64,000 nucleotides of DNA from Tolumonas osonensis. GTDB taxonomy: Bacteria; Pseudomonadota; Gammaproteobacteria; Enterobacterales; Aeromonadaceae. Positions 1-9,365 of this stretch are shown here, piece after piece. The notes under the pieces were generated by a model. That model worked only from the letters and a program-made list of their open reading frames with translations, was not told the origin of the DNA and did not search any database. A program made the position numbers and the translations under genes. The first letter of the stretch is position 1; every line of letters starts with the position of its first letter. The stretch covers positions 62,001 to 126,000 of the forward strand of contig NZ_JACHGR010000011.1 in NCBI RefSeq assembly GCF_014202415.1, written 5' to 3'.

Positions 1-1671
<1,671 letters not shown>

Positions 1672-1737
1672 CGTTCGTTCCTTGTTCGCTATCAGATGTA
1701 ACATTGACTTTGCATACAACAAACAAATTATTAACAA

Positions 1738-1756
1738 ATGTTCCCAAAAGAAACAT
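1738..1756. promoter_or_regulatory. Candidate GlpR-type operator upstream of glpF
   Basis: ATGTTCCCAAAAGAAACAT is an imperfect palindrome with ATGTTC and GAAACAT arms, resembling the ATGTTCG-type half sites bound by the glycerol regulon repressor GlpR. It lies 67-85 bp upstream of the glpF start. Related GTTCG-rich words occur at 1671-1690 and 1884-1902. No glpR gene is in the window, so the link is inference. Confidence 0.4.
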
Positions 1757-1913
1757 ATATTCTGGTTGAATGTTTGATCTCGCGCATAAAATGATGCGGA
1801 TACGTTCATTTTAGTCGTGAAAAAAGAAATTGAATGGCGTTTTGTGAAAAACAAAGGGGAATATTCAGGATGGAAATGGGATGTTTTGTTCGTTTAGGTT
1901 CGGAATGTGCGCG

Positions 1914-2081
1914 TTATCGCGTGATCCATAACATCAGCGTAAAGAAACCCACCATCACCCCGGTACCGGCAATGATCCAGTAATAACCTTTGCGGCCCTG
2001 GGAAAACGGAATCTGGTTGTAGACCAGCCACAGCGTCCAGCCTAATGCGAGCAAAAAGGGTAACAGGAATAATCGCGCCAT
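1914..2081 (-). CDS. Small membrane protein, two predicted TM helices, unknown function
   Basis: 55-residue protein starting MARLFLLPFLLALGWT. A hydrophobic segment spans about residues 3-20, a short polar loop (NQIPFSQGRKGYY) follows, then a second hydrophobic segment at about 34-52. The ATG at 2081 is preceded by a GAGAG stretch. An in-frame ATG at 2105 would add eight residues but has no visible ribosome binding site. It is divergent from the oxidoreductase gene, with a gap of only 53 bp holding both promoters. I do not recognise the family. Confidence 0.6.
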   Translation of the reverse strand: MARLFLLPFLLALGWTLWLVYNQIPFSQGRKGYYWIIAGTGVMVGFFTLMLWITR

Positions 2082-2134
2082 GACCGCTCTCTTGTTATGC
2101 TGCACATAATATTGATGGTAGTAGGGGATCGGCG

Positions 2135-3088
2135 ATGGCTCAACTGCAAATCACCCGCTTTGGCGGGGTGGATGTATTACAACTGACGGAAAAGGAACTC
2201 CCGGCGCCGGCGGCAGATCAGGTCTTACTGGATGTGCTGTTTGCCAGCGTGAACCCGATTGATGCCAAAACCCGTGCCGGTTTAGGCTGGGCGGCGCAGA
2301 AATTCAAGGATGCGTTGCCATGGACGCCAGGTTTTGATGTGTGCGGTGTGGTACGTGCAGTTGGCTCCGCCGTGAGTGAATTCAGTGTCGGCCAGCGAGT
2401 CTGTGGCATGACCTCCGGCGGCGGCGCTTATGCCTCGGCGATGCTGGCACCGGCCGCAGAACTGTTGCCGGTACCGAAAAATATCACGCACGCGCAGGCA
2501 GCAGCCTTGCCGCTGGCCGGTCTGACCGCGCGTCAGGGGTTGTTCGAGTTTGGTCAGCTGCAGGCCGGTGAAACCGTGCTGATTTCTGCTGCCGCCGGTG
2601 GCGTCGGACACATTGCCGTGCAACTGGCTAAACAGGCGGGGGCCACAGTGATCGCCACGGCCTCCGAAACCAATCATGATTTTCTGTTAACACTGGGGGC
2701 CGATAAGGTCGTCGACTATCACGATACCGATGCGATGGCCGCCCTGACTGGTCAGATTGATCTTGTCTTTGATCTGGTCGGCTTTGACAGCGGATTAACC
2801 GCGCTCTCCTTGCTGAACGCGGGCGGCCGCCAGGTGACCGTACCGACCATCGCCGTGCCGGCCATTAAAGCCGTCGCGGATACCCAGGGTAAAACGGTTT
2901 CCGGTATGCTGGTGCATCAGGATCCGGACGGTCTGGCCGCGCTGCTGGCATTGTGCGCCGCCGGTAAACTGCAGGTGCATGTCAACCGGATTTATCCGTT
3001 AGCCGAGGGCGCCAAAGCGCATCAGGCGATTGAAAGTGGACGTACCCGCGGCAAGCTGTTGCTCGATCCGCGCGGACAGGAGCTGTAA
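2135..3088 (+). CDS. Zinc-independent NADP-dependent oxidoreductase (MDR superfamily)
   Basis: 317-residue medium-chain dehydrogenase/reductase of the quinone oxidoreductase-like branch. A GroES-like N-terminal domain (ASVNPIDAKTRAG and TPGFDVCGVV, about residues 30-75) is followed by a Rossmann domain with AAAGGVGHIAVQLAKQAG near residue 155. The structural zinc-binding cysteine cluster of alcohol dehydrogenases is absent. Likely reduces quinones or enones with NADPH; the substrate cannot be read from sequence. An AGGGG stretch precedes the ATG. The next gene starts at the base after its stop codon, so the two are probably co-transcribed. Confidence 0.85.
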   Translation: MAQLQITRFGGVDVLQLTEKELPAPAADQVLLDVLFASVNPIDAKTRAGLGWAAQKFKDALPWTPGFDVCGVVRAVGSAVSEFSVGQRVCGMTSGGGAYASAMLAPAAELLPVPKNITHAQAAALPLAGLTARQGLFEFGQLQAGETVLISAAAGGVGHIAVQLAKQAGATVIATASETNHDFLLTLGADKVVDYHDTDAMAALTGQIDLVFDLVGFDSGLTALSLLNAGGRQVTVPTIAVPAIKAVADTQGKTVSGMLVHQDPDGLAALLALCAAGKLQVHVNRIYPLAEGAKAHQAIESGRTRGKLLLDPRGQEL

Positions 3089-3697
3089 ATGTTTGATATT
3101 AATGCCTATCAGAAATATGCCGCCTGGATTTTCGATCTCGACGGCACGATTTCCAACTCGCTGCAGGCACACGATCTGGCGTGGGAACATGCGCTGACAC
3201 AGTTTGCGATCCCCTATACCGGGGAGCGAATGACACAACTGGGCGGCGTTCCGATCCCCAATACCGTGGAAATTCTGGCGAAAGAAGCAGGGATGCAGGT
3301 CGACGTGCCGGCCGTGGTCAGTATGCGGGATCAGCGTTTCTACGAACTGCTGCCAACCACCTTGTCGCCTACGCCACTGGTTGCCGGCGTCGTGCTGCCT
3401 TTTCTCGGTGAAAAGCCGATGGCGGTCGGTACCGGCTGCCACACCGAAATGGCGCGCCGTATTCTGGCCGGATTGTCACTGGATCATTATCTGCCGGTCG
3501 TGGTAGGGGCGGATCAGGTCACCAACCCGAAACCCGCACCGGATACCTTCTTGCTGGCGGCGGAAAAGCTGGGGGTGAAACCCGAGCACTGTCTGGTATT
3601 TGAAGACGCCGATGCCGGTATCAAGGCGGCGAAAGCGGCGGGTATGGCTGTCGTTGATGTGCGCGAGATCTGGACAGCGAAGAAAACCCTGCAATAG
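3089..3697 (+). CDS. HAD-superfamily sugar-phosphatase-like hydrolase (YqaB-like)
   Basis: 202-residue haloacid dehalogenase-type phosphatase. Motif I is IFDLDGT with nucleophile Asp16 and acid/base Asp18. A small alpha-helical cap follows, then GADQVTNPKPAPD (motif III lysine) and VFEDADAGIKAAKAAG (motif IV acidic residues). This arrangement matches the beta-phosphoglucomutase/YqaB group of small sugar-phosphate phosphatases; the substrate is not determined. Translation starts immediately after the oxidoreductase stop, suggesting translational coupling. A hairpin at 3720-3761 probably ends the transcript. Confidence 0.82.
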   Translation: MFDINAYQKYAAWIFDLDGTISNSLQAHDLAWEHALTQFAIPYTGERMTQLGGVPIPNTVEILAKEAGMQVDVPAVVSMRDQRFYELLPTTLSPTPLVAGVVLPFLGEKPMAVGTGCHTEMARRILAGLSLDHYLPVVVGADQVTNPKPAPDTFLLAAEKLGVKPEHCLVFEDADAGIKAAKAAGMAVVDVREIWTAKKTLQ

Positions 3698-3719
3698 CAA
3701 TTATCTGATTTTATGTAAA

Positions 3720-3766
3720 AACCAGCCTGATGCCGTCATTTCCGACAGCTTCAGACTGGTTATTTT
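3720..3766 (+). terminator. Probable rho-independent terminator after the HAD gene
   Basis: Arms AACCAGCCTGA (3720-3730) and TCAGACTGGTT (3751-3761) pair with one mismatch around a 20-nt loop and are followed by ATTTTCC. The long loop and short T-run make it a moderate rather than strong terminator. It separates the metabolic pair from the vgrG island. Confidence 0.55.
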
Positions 3767-3804
3767 CCAGTCTACACTCCCGTTTCTACCGGCGTCCGCC
3801 GTTT

Positions 3805-3830
3805 ACCGTCATGTCTTGGGTAATGACGGT
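3805..3830. repeat. Perfect 8-bp inverted repeat upstream of vgrG
   Basis: ACCGTCAT (3805-3812) and ATGACGGT (3823-3830) are exact reverse complements 10 nt apart, ending 27 bp before the vgrG start codon. No T-run follows, so it is more likely an operator or a leader-RNA hairpin than a terminator. I do not know a regulator with this site. Confidence 0.6.
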
Positions 3831-3857
3831 CATACCTAATAATAACGGGATAACACT

Positions 3858-5894
3858 ATGTTTTTCGAAGCCAATGAGGCCCGGTTTCTTTTTTCCGTAC
3901 CGGGGCAATCAGCTGCATTTCAGGTTTTGCGGTTCAGCGGTGAAGAGTACATCAGCCAAAGCTTCGAATTTCGCCTCACATTGGTCTGTGAAGACGATCA
4001 GCTCGATTTAGCCGCATTCCTGTATCAGCCCGGCTTGCTGAAAATTAAATCCCCGGAGGGCTATCACGAGATCGCCGGGGTGGTGCATGACATCAGCCAG
4101 GGCGACAGTGGCCTGCGGCTGACCGAATATCAAATCACACTCAAACCCCGTCTTGACCTGCTGCACTACCGCGTCAACTACCGCATTTATCAGCAGCGCA
4201 CGGTTCAGCAGATCGTCGAACAGCTGCTGCAGGAAGCGGGCTTTACCTCGCTCGATTACCGCTGGCGCCTGACACAAGAGCAGCAAGCACGGGAATATTG
4301 CGTGCAGTATGCCGAGTCGGATTATGACTTTATGCATCGCATCCTGTCAGAAGTGGGCATCCACTATCACCACGAAACCTTAAATGGCCAGAATTGTATG
4401 GTATTCGGTGATGCCAATGCCGCGTTCAGTCAGGGTGTCAGCATGGCGTATACGCCGGCCAGTGGCCTGAATCCGGATGATCCGGCACTGCGCGAGTGCC
4501 AGACCTACTGGCGCACGGTATCCGGGAAAGTATCGGCGCGGGATCATACCTTTCTGCGCCCTGATACGCCGCTACATGCCGAAGTAACACCCCCGCCGGC
4601 GGCGCAGAATAACCAGACGCAACTGTCAGCCAAAGGGAAACCGGCTACACAGGCGAAGCCGTCTGACAAACTGGAGGAGTATCGCTGGCCGAATCTCAGC
4701 AGCACAGAAGCAGAAAATCTCCACCAGAGTAAGCTGGCGCAGGCCCGGCAGCTGCAGGCCGCGATTGAACTGGCCGGTGTTACCGATCATGCCGGCCTCA
4801 TGGCCGGAAAATTCACCACCTTTAGCGAATTGCCGCGTAACGAATTTGAACTGCTGTGGCTGGTGCGACAGGTGCAGCATGAAGGTGAACAGCCGCAGGT
4901 GCTGGATGAGACCAGTGGTGGCCAGGCTAGCTACCACAACCGGTTTATCGCTATTCCCTGGCAGGTGTTGTTTGTACCGGTCTGGTGGCATAAACGACCT
5001 GATTTAGCCGGCTACCAGACCGCGATTGTCACCGGCCCGAAAGGGGAAGAGATTCATACAGATGAATATGGCCGCATCAAGGTGCAGTTTCACTGGGACA
5101 AAGAAGGTCAGGCGGATGAGAAAACCTCCTGCTGGCTGCGGGTGGCGCAAGGCTGGGCGGGTGATCGCTACGGCAGTCACTGGATCCCGCGTGTCGGGCA
5201 GGAGGTTGTAGTCAGTTTCGAACATGGCAACCCCGACCGGCCACTGGCATTAGGCTGCGTCTATAACGGCGCCAATGCGCATCCGTATCCGCTGCCGGCG
5301 CATAAAACCCGTACCGTGTTCAAAACCCTCTCCACGCCCGGTGGCGGCGGCTTTAACGAACTGCGGTTTGAAGACAAGAAGGGCAGTGAGCAGATCTTCC
5401 TGCATGCGCAGCGCAACTGGGAACTGATGGTCAAAGCCAACGCCTATGCCACCATTGATGGCGACAGCCACCGTCTGACGCACAGCAACGCGATTGAACG
5501 GGTCAAACACGACCGCAGTGAATGCGTGAAAAAATCCAGTTTCGAAGAACTGAACGCCGATGATCAGCTCAAACTCAAAGGCACCCAGCAAATTCAGGTC
5601 GACCAGTCGTTTTATGTCAGCGTCGGTAACGAACTGCAGCAGAACGTCGCCGTGAAAATCAATATGGAAGCGGGTTCCGGCATTACCCTCAAAGCCGGCG
5701 GTAGCTATGTCACCATCAGCCCCAGTGGTGTGCAACTGGTGGCTCCGGCGATCGCCCTGAATGGCGGTGCGGCACCACTGGTTGGCTCAGAGCTGAATTT
5801 ACTGGAAGTGATGAAGCCGCTTGGTGCGGTAGTCGCTGCCGCCCGCAGCCAGAAAGCCGCTGCCAGCAAACTGTGCCGGAAGCATAAAAAATGA
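3858..5894 (+). CDS. vgrG: Type VI secretion tip protein VgrG
   Basis: Trimeric spike at the tip of the Hcp tube, carrying cargo effectors into target cells. The 678-residue protein has the gp27-like base (about residues 1-370, including YCVQYAESDYDFMHRILSE). An OB-fold gp5-like neck follows near residues 390-460 (DEYGRIKVQFHWD, HWIPRVGQEVVVSFEHGNPD). A beta-helical needle rich in short repeats runs to about 640. It ends in a short basic tail (KLCRKHKK), so no fused effector domain is present. The stop overlaps the next start by 4 bp (ATGA). No hcp, tssB/C or clpV genes are nearby, so this is an orphan or auxiliary vgrG locus using apparatus genes elsewhere. Confidence 0.95.
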   Translation: MFFEANEARFLFSVPGQSAAFQVLRFSGEEYISQSFEFRLTLVCEDDQLDLAAFLYQPGLLKIKSPEGYHEIAGVVHDISQGDSGLRLTEYQITLKPRLDLLHYRVNYRIYQQRTVQQIVEQLLQEAGFTSLDYRWRLTQEQQAREYCVQYAESDYDFMHRILSEVGIHYHHETLNGQNCMVFGDANAAFSQGVSMAYTPASGLNPDDPALRECQTYWRTVSGKVSARDHTFLRPDTPLHAEVTPPPAAQNNQTQLSAKGKPATQAKPSDKLEEYRWPNLSSTEAENLHQSKLAQARQLQAAIELAGVTDHAGLMAGKFTTFSELPRNEFELLWLVRQVQHEGEQPQVLDETSGGQASYHNRFIAIPWQVLFVPVWWHKRPDLAGYQTAIVTGPKGEEIHTDEYGRIKVQFHWDKEGQADEKTSCWLRVAQGWAGDRYGSHWIPRVGQEVVVSFEHGNPDRPLALGCVYNGANAHPYPLPAHKTRTVFKTLSTPGGGGFNELRFEDKKGSEQIFLHAQRNWELMVKANAYATIDGDSHRLTHSNAIERVKHDRSECVKKSSFEELNADDQLKLKGTQQIQVDQSFYVSVGNELQQNVAVKINMEAGSGITLKAGGSYVTISPSGVQLVAPAIALNGGAAPLVGSELNLLEVMKPLGAVVAAARSQKAAASKLCRKHKK

Positions 5895-6748
5895 TGGATT
5901 TAATCGACTGGAAAGCCGATTTACCCGCGGAGTGGATAGTCTATGCCATCATCGATCCGCTGGCCGACAATAAACCATTGCAATACTGGTATCTTCGCGC
6001 CGAATCAACTGATGCCTGGCCGCTGTATGCCGGCACTGAATTTGCCGATGATATCCTGAGCGGACCATGGCTATTGCCATTGAATCAGTTGCCTGACTGG
6101 GAGGCATGGTGGCAGGAACAGGAAACTGCCGGACAAGCGACAGGACTACTGCTGGCGTCAGTAACGGAGTCGGAACAACTGGTTAAGCACTGGCAAAGCC
6201 TGCTGACCGCCGGACTGGATGGCGAAGAAGTACTGTTCCGCTATTACGATCCGCGCATACTCGCCCCGATGCTTTATACCTTCACGCAAGAGGAAACCCG
6301 CCGCTTTCTGGGGCCAACGAATGAATTACTCCTCTGGCATCACGATGACTGGCTTATTGCATCACCTTATCCCGAGCCAGATCTGACCGAACACTCGGAA
6401 CCTTGGTGGCGGATGCAGGAGTCTCATTTTGTCGGGCAGCCGGGAGAAAAAGAAATCATGCTGTTCAATATCGAGCAGTGGCTCTGGCAAAATGCCAACG
6501 AACTTACCACTGATCTATATGAACGGTATGGCCCAATAGCCGATCTGCTCGACCGGCAATACCGACAATCTTTGTCAGATAATATAGCGGCATTATGGCA
6601 ACCAGCATGGATGATTCTTGGTCTCATGGGATATTCCCACTGGTGGCCAGAAGTTCAGCGTCTGCAAGAGATACAGGATGAACAACGGGATCTGATGGCA
6701 AAAGTCATCCAGCAAATAAAAAGAGCACAAACGAGCGGAATAGAATAA
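5891..6748 (+). CDS. DUF4123 (Tap/TEC-type) type VI effector adaptor
   Basis: 285 residues. The N-terminal part matches the DUF4123 pattern: AEWIVYAIIDPLADNK, then WPLYAGTEFADDILSGPWLLPL, LLLASVTESEQLVKHWQSLL and VLFRYYDPRILAPMLYTF. DUF4123 proteins load a cargo effector onto its cognate VgrG and are not themselves secreted. Its position between vgrG and the cargo gene, with a 4-bp overlap on the vgrG side and 2 bp on the cargo side, fits this role. A second ATG at 5894 is an equally possible start. The C-terminal third is probably the effector-specific part. Confidence 0.87.
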   Translation: MMDLIDWKADLPAEWIVYAIIDPLADNKPLQYWYLRAESTDAWPLYAGTEFADDILSGPWLLPLNQLPDWEAWWQEQETAGQATGLLLASVTESEQLVKHWQSLLTAGLDGEEVLFRYYDPRILAPMLYTFTQEETRRFLGPTNELLLWHHDDWLIASPYPEPDLTEHSEPWWRMQESHFVGQPGEKEIMLFNIEQWLWQNANELTTDLYERYGPIADLLDRQYRQSLSDNIAALWQPAWMILGLMGYSHWWPEVQRLQEIQDEQRDLMAKVIQQIKRAQTSGIE

Positions 6749-6750
6749 AA

Positions 6751-8037
6751 ATGACAGCAAAAATAAATCAGTGCCGGGATTGCCGGCCAAAAGATCAGTG
6801 GATAGAGATCCGGCTGGTCGATGAAATGAACCAACCATTTGGTTCATTAAATGGAAAATTGAAAGACGCCACAGGTTCAGAGTATCAGGTAATGTTATCG
6901 GGCGGTTATTTATTATTAACCGGGCTTCCCGCTGGCCCGGTAGAGCTGAAAATTGAAACCTCTGCATTACTGAATGAAGCCAAAAAACACAAACCCCGGC
7001 TATCACCACAAACATCACCAGCCAAAGAGTATGCAGATAAACATAAAGGATATCAGAACAAGAAAATCAGGTATCAGCATGTGGCTTTAGGGGATTTGTG
7101 GACAGTTAAATCTGATATGCCAAGAGAGCATCAGGCTGGCGCGACAGGAACGCATTACAAATTGGCAACAGGGAATAGCTATCTTCTTGAGACTAGGTGT
7201 TTTGAATATAAATCAGTATCCATTGCTGTTGTGGGAGCCCAACATGATAACCGAATAGCAAATAAGATGATGTTTGCAGGACAGGCAGTTAGATATTTCA
7301 AGCAGATTGTTAGTAAAAACAAGATAATGATTTTATTCACAGTTGGGTATACCAAAGAACAAATTGATGCAATTATCGAATCCTCATTAAAAGTAAATTT
7401 TCACATTAGGCAAATATCAACAAGAGATGAGTTAATAGAATATCTAAACTCATTTAATACCCATGTCAACCCAATCAATGAGCTTAATCTTTATTCTCAT
7501 GGTATTCCGGGAAGTGTAGAATTTGGATATGGTTTTAATTCGGCATCAACGATGAATATTGATATTGGAAATATTAATTTTATTAAGAAGTCTATTTTTT
7601 CATCATCAGGAAAGATTAACTCATATGCATGTAGAACTGGAATGGGTAATCTGGTCGATATTCCTATTGTTGAAGATGTTGCCCAATTTTCGCCCCAAAT
7701 TGAAAAAAGTTTAGCTCAGATAATGAGTAATCATTTTAGAGTTAATGTTCATGCTTTTATAAGGAGAACAACTTATGAGGATACTTGGGGAAGTAGAGAG
7801 GATAGATATAAATATAAACTATGTAATAAGTCTATTCAGAAAGGGTCTGTAGATCTATTCAATGTGGTTGCTCCTTCGTGGTCTTGGTGTGACGTTTTTG
7901 ATCGAACAGTAAATGAACGCGATTATTTCGTTAAAAAAATAGGGGTGGCCTATAATATAAATGGAGCACTTCATCCTGTGAAAGCGGACATAGACCCTGT
8001 TACGATTGATGCTGAAATGGAGTTTCATCCAAAATGA
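6751..8037 (+). CDS. Probable type VI cargo effector with caspase-like (clan CD) His/Cys pattern
   Basis: 428 residues, no close family recognised. Residues 1 to about 140 look like a VgrG/adaptor-docking module (QWIEIRLVDEMNQPFGSLNG, then LLLTGLPAGPVELKIETSAL). The rest is AT-rich and reads as alternating strands and helices: SIAVVGA, a helix, KIMILFTVGY, a helix, then ELNLYSHGIPG and KINSYACRTG. His250-Gly and Ala-Cys294, each after a hydrophobic strand, are the pattern of clan CD cysteine peptidases (caspase, CHAT, C80). SLAQIMSNHF then VNVHAF follows, as in related folds. No signal peptide. Its place after vgrG and the adaptor, and before a small membrane protein overlapping by 4 bp, supports an effector. 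The peptidase activity is inference. Confidence 0.72.
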   Translation: MTAKINQCRDCRPKDQWIEIRLVDEMNQPFGSLNGKLKDATGSEYQVMLSGGYLLLTGLPAGPVELKIETSALLNEAKKHKPRLSPQTSPAKEYADKHKGYQNKKIRYQHVALGDLWTVKSDMPREHQAGATGTHYKLATGNSYLLETRCFEYKSVSIAVVGAQHDNRIANKMMFAGQAVRYFKQIVSKNKIMILFTVGYTKEQIDAIIESSLKVNFHIRQISTRDELIEYLNSFNTHVNPINELNLYSHGIPGSVEFGYGFNSASTMNIDIGNINFIKKSIFSSSGKINSYACRTGMGNLVDIPIVEDVAQFSPQIEKSLAQIMSNHFRVNVHAFIRRTTYEDTWGSREDRYKYKLCNKSIQKGSVDLFNVVAPSWSWCDVFDRTVNERDYFVKKIGVAYNINGALHPVKADIDPVTIDAEMEFHPK

Positions 8038-8528
8038 TAATTAAGGCCATGTTTTTCATCATAACATTGTTATCTTTATATTGTTTTTTTAATCTGTATA
8101 AATTTGATGCTGGCAATGGTGAAACCTTGAATGGTATCTTTTATGTTCTGAGAGGAGATTACTATTTTGACTGTACAACGGGTTTCCTGCATAGAAAACA
8201 GGACATAGGCGTGTTCGATGACATTTCAAAATATAAATATGATATCGACCTGCACAGTCTAAGCCTGGATGAGAAGAAAGACATTCTGCAATCGTTAAAA
8301 TCCTTTGATTTGTCTGGGTTTAAGTATGCATTTTCACATCCTTTAGATTCTTTTAATGTTGTTTATGATGTGTATTTGAAGACTCAAATTATTAACAATA
8401 AAGAATATGATCTATGGTTTTATCGATATCATAATGGAACAAATAAGCTTTATATTAGTAAATATATTGTTTCTTCAGTAAAGACGGGGCTGATAGAGAC
8501 GAAAAATAGTTGTACAGGACCTCAGTAG
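8034..8528 (+). CDS. Putative immunity protein, N-terminal membrane anchor or signal
   Basis: 164 residues. The first about 20 residues (MIIKAMFFIITLLSLYCFF) form a hydrophobic segment, either an uncleaved anchor or a signal peptide without a clear cleavage site. The rest is polar with many Tyr, Asp and Lys. No recognised domain. The ATGA overlap with the preceding cargo gene, the same AT-rich composition and the position at the end of the vgrG cluster are what is expected of the cognate immunity gene. The membrane signal suggests protection at the inner-membrane/periplasm side. Function is assigned by context only. Confidence 0.62.
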   Translation: MIIKAMFFIITLLSLYCFFNLYKFDAGNGETLNGIFYVLRGDYYFDCTTGFLHRKQDIGVFDDISKYKYDIDLHSLSLDEKKDILQSLKSFDLSGFKYAFSHPLDSFNVVYDVYLKTQIINNKEYDLWFYRYHNGTNKLYISKYIVSSVKTGLIETKNSCTGPQ

Positions 8529-8544
8529 CGGAATGGTAAAAAAT

Positions 8545-8569
8545 AAAGGCTGCAATCAATGCAGCCTTT
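8545..8569. terminator. Bidirectional rho-independent terminator
   Basis: Perfect 10-bp stem AAAGGCTGCA / TGCAGCCTTT around ATCAA. With A-runs on one side and T-runs on the other, it can end both the type VI island transcript (plus strand) and the carbonic anhydrase transcript (minus strand). Confidence 0.85.
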
Positions 8570-8589
8570 ACTATTGATACAGAGCTTAA

Positions 8590-9150
8590 TCAAAACTCAT
8601 TCTGCAGCGCTTTATAACCCTTCACCAGATCGATGTTGGTATGTGCCACATCTTCCGAGAATTCGGTTGCTGCCACAGTCACGCGCGGGATTTCATCCAG
8701 ATTGGTCTCTGGGCAGATGCGGGTGCTGGACGGTACATAGAATTCGGCCGGCAGGTCCTGACCATCCACAACCGAGTTATGGCGGATCACGGCGCCATCA
8801 CCGACTTCGCAGTTGAACAGCACGGTATTAAACCCGATGAAAACGCGGTCGCCGACTTTGCACGGGCCATGCACGATGGAACGGTGGGCGATAGAACTGA
8901 ATTCGCCGATAGTCACGGCGGCACCGGATTTAGAGTGGATCACCACGCCATCCTGGATGTTGGAGTTGGCACCGATCACGATCGGTTCCATATCGCCGTT
9001 TTCATCCACTTCATCGGCGCGGATCACGGCGTAAGGGCCGACAAACACGTTGTCTTTGATGATAACTTTGCCACAGATAATCGCGGTTTTATCGACATAG
9101 GCGGATTCTGCGATGACAGGCAGATGGCCTGATGGGTTTTTACGGATCAT
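8590..9150 (-). CDS. Gamma-class carbonic anhydrase (Cam-like, left-handed beta-helix)
   Basis: 186-residue hexapeptide-repeat protein expected to interconvert CO2 and bicarbonate as a trimer. The three zinc-ligand histidines of the Cam enzyme are visible: His72 (VVIHSK), His89 and His94 (SIAHRSIVHGP). They are followed by VGDRVFIGFNTVLFNCEVGD and the C-terminal helix segment HTNIDLVKGYKAL. The match to Cam proper is closer than to the shorter CaiE/PaaY/YrdA types. No signal peptide, so cytoplasmic. AGGGAG precedes the ATG at 9150. Single-gene unit, with an FNR-like box just upstream and a shared terminator downstream. Confidence 0.88.
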   Translation of the reverse strand: MIRKNPSGHLPVIAESAYVDKTAIICGKVIIKDNVFVGPYAVIRADEVDENGDMEPIVIGANSNIQDGVVIHSKSGAAVTIGEFSSIAHRSIVHGPCKVGDRVFIGFNTVLFNCEVGDGAVIRHNSVVDGQDLPAEFYVPSSTRICPETNLDEIPRVTVAATEFSEDVAHTNIDLVKGYKALQNEF

Positions 9151-9197
9151 GTTAACTCCCTGACGCTGGCAATGTGCGTCTGATGGTTTGGCAAATA

Positions 9198-9211
9198 TTG
9201 ATCTTGATCAC
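9198..9211. promoter_or_regulatory. FNR-like box upstream of the carbonic anhydrase gene
   Basis: TTGATCTTGATCAC matches the FNR consensus TTGAT-N4-ATCAA at 9 of 10 defined positions. It is centred about 55 bp upstream of the carbonic anhydrase start codon. Activation under low oxygen would be the simplest reading, but no clear minus-10 is visible and no expression evidence exists here. Confidence 0.45.
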
Positions 9212-9365
9212 TATTTTGTGCGGGAGACATGATGACAGCGACCGGCACTAAATTGCAATCCCTTCTCTGCACGGGTGACTTGCCGGGCGATATAAAACCG
9301 GTGCCGATAGGCGCCAATTAAGGAAGTTACATTGCGAATGCTATTTTTTATGGTGTATCTGTCTG

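Noticed and set aside
3858-5894. Evolved VgrG with a fused C-terminal effector domain
   Set aside because: The protein ends shortly after the beta-helical needle with a basic tail; the cargo is a separate gene.
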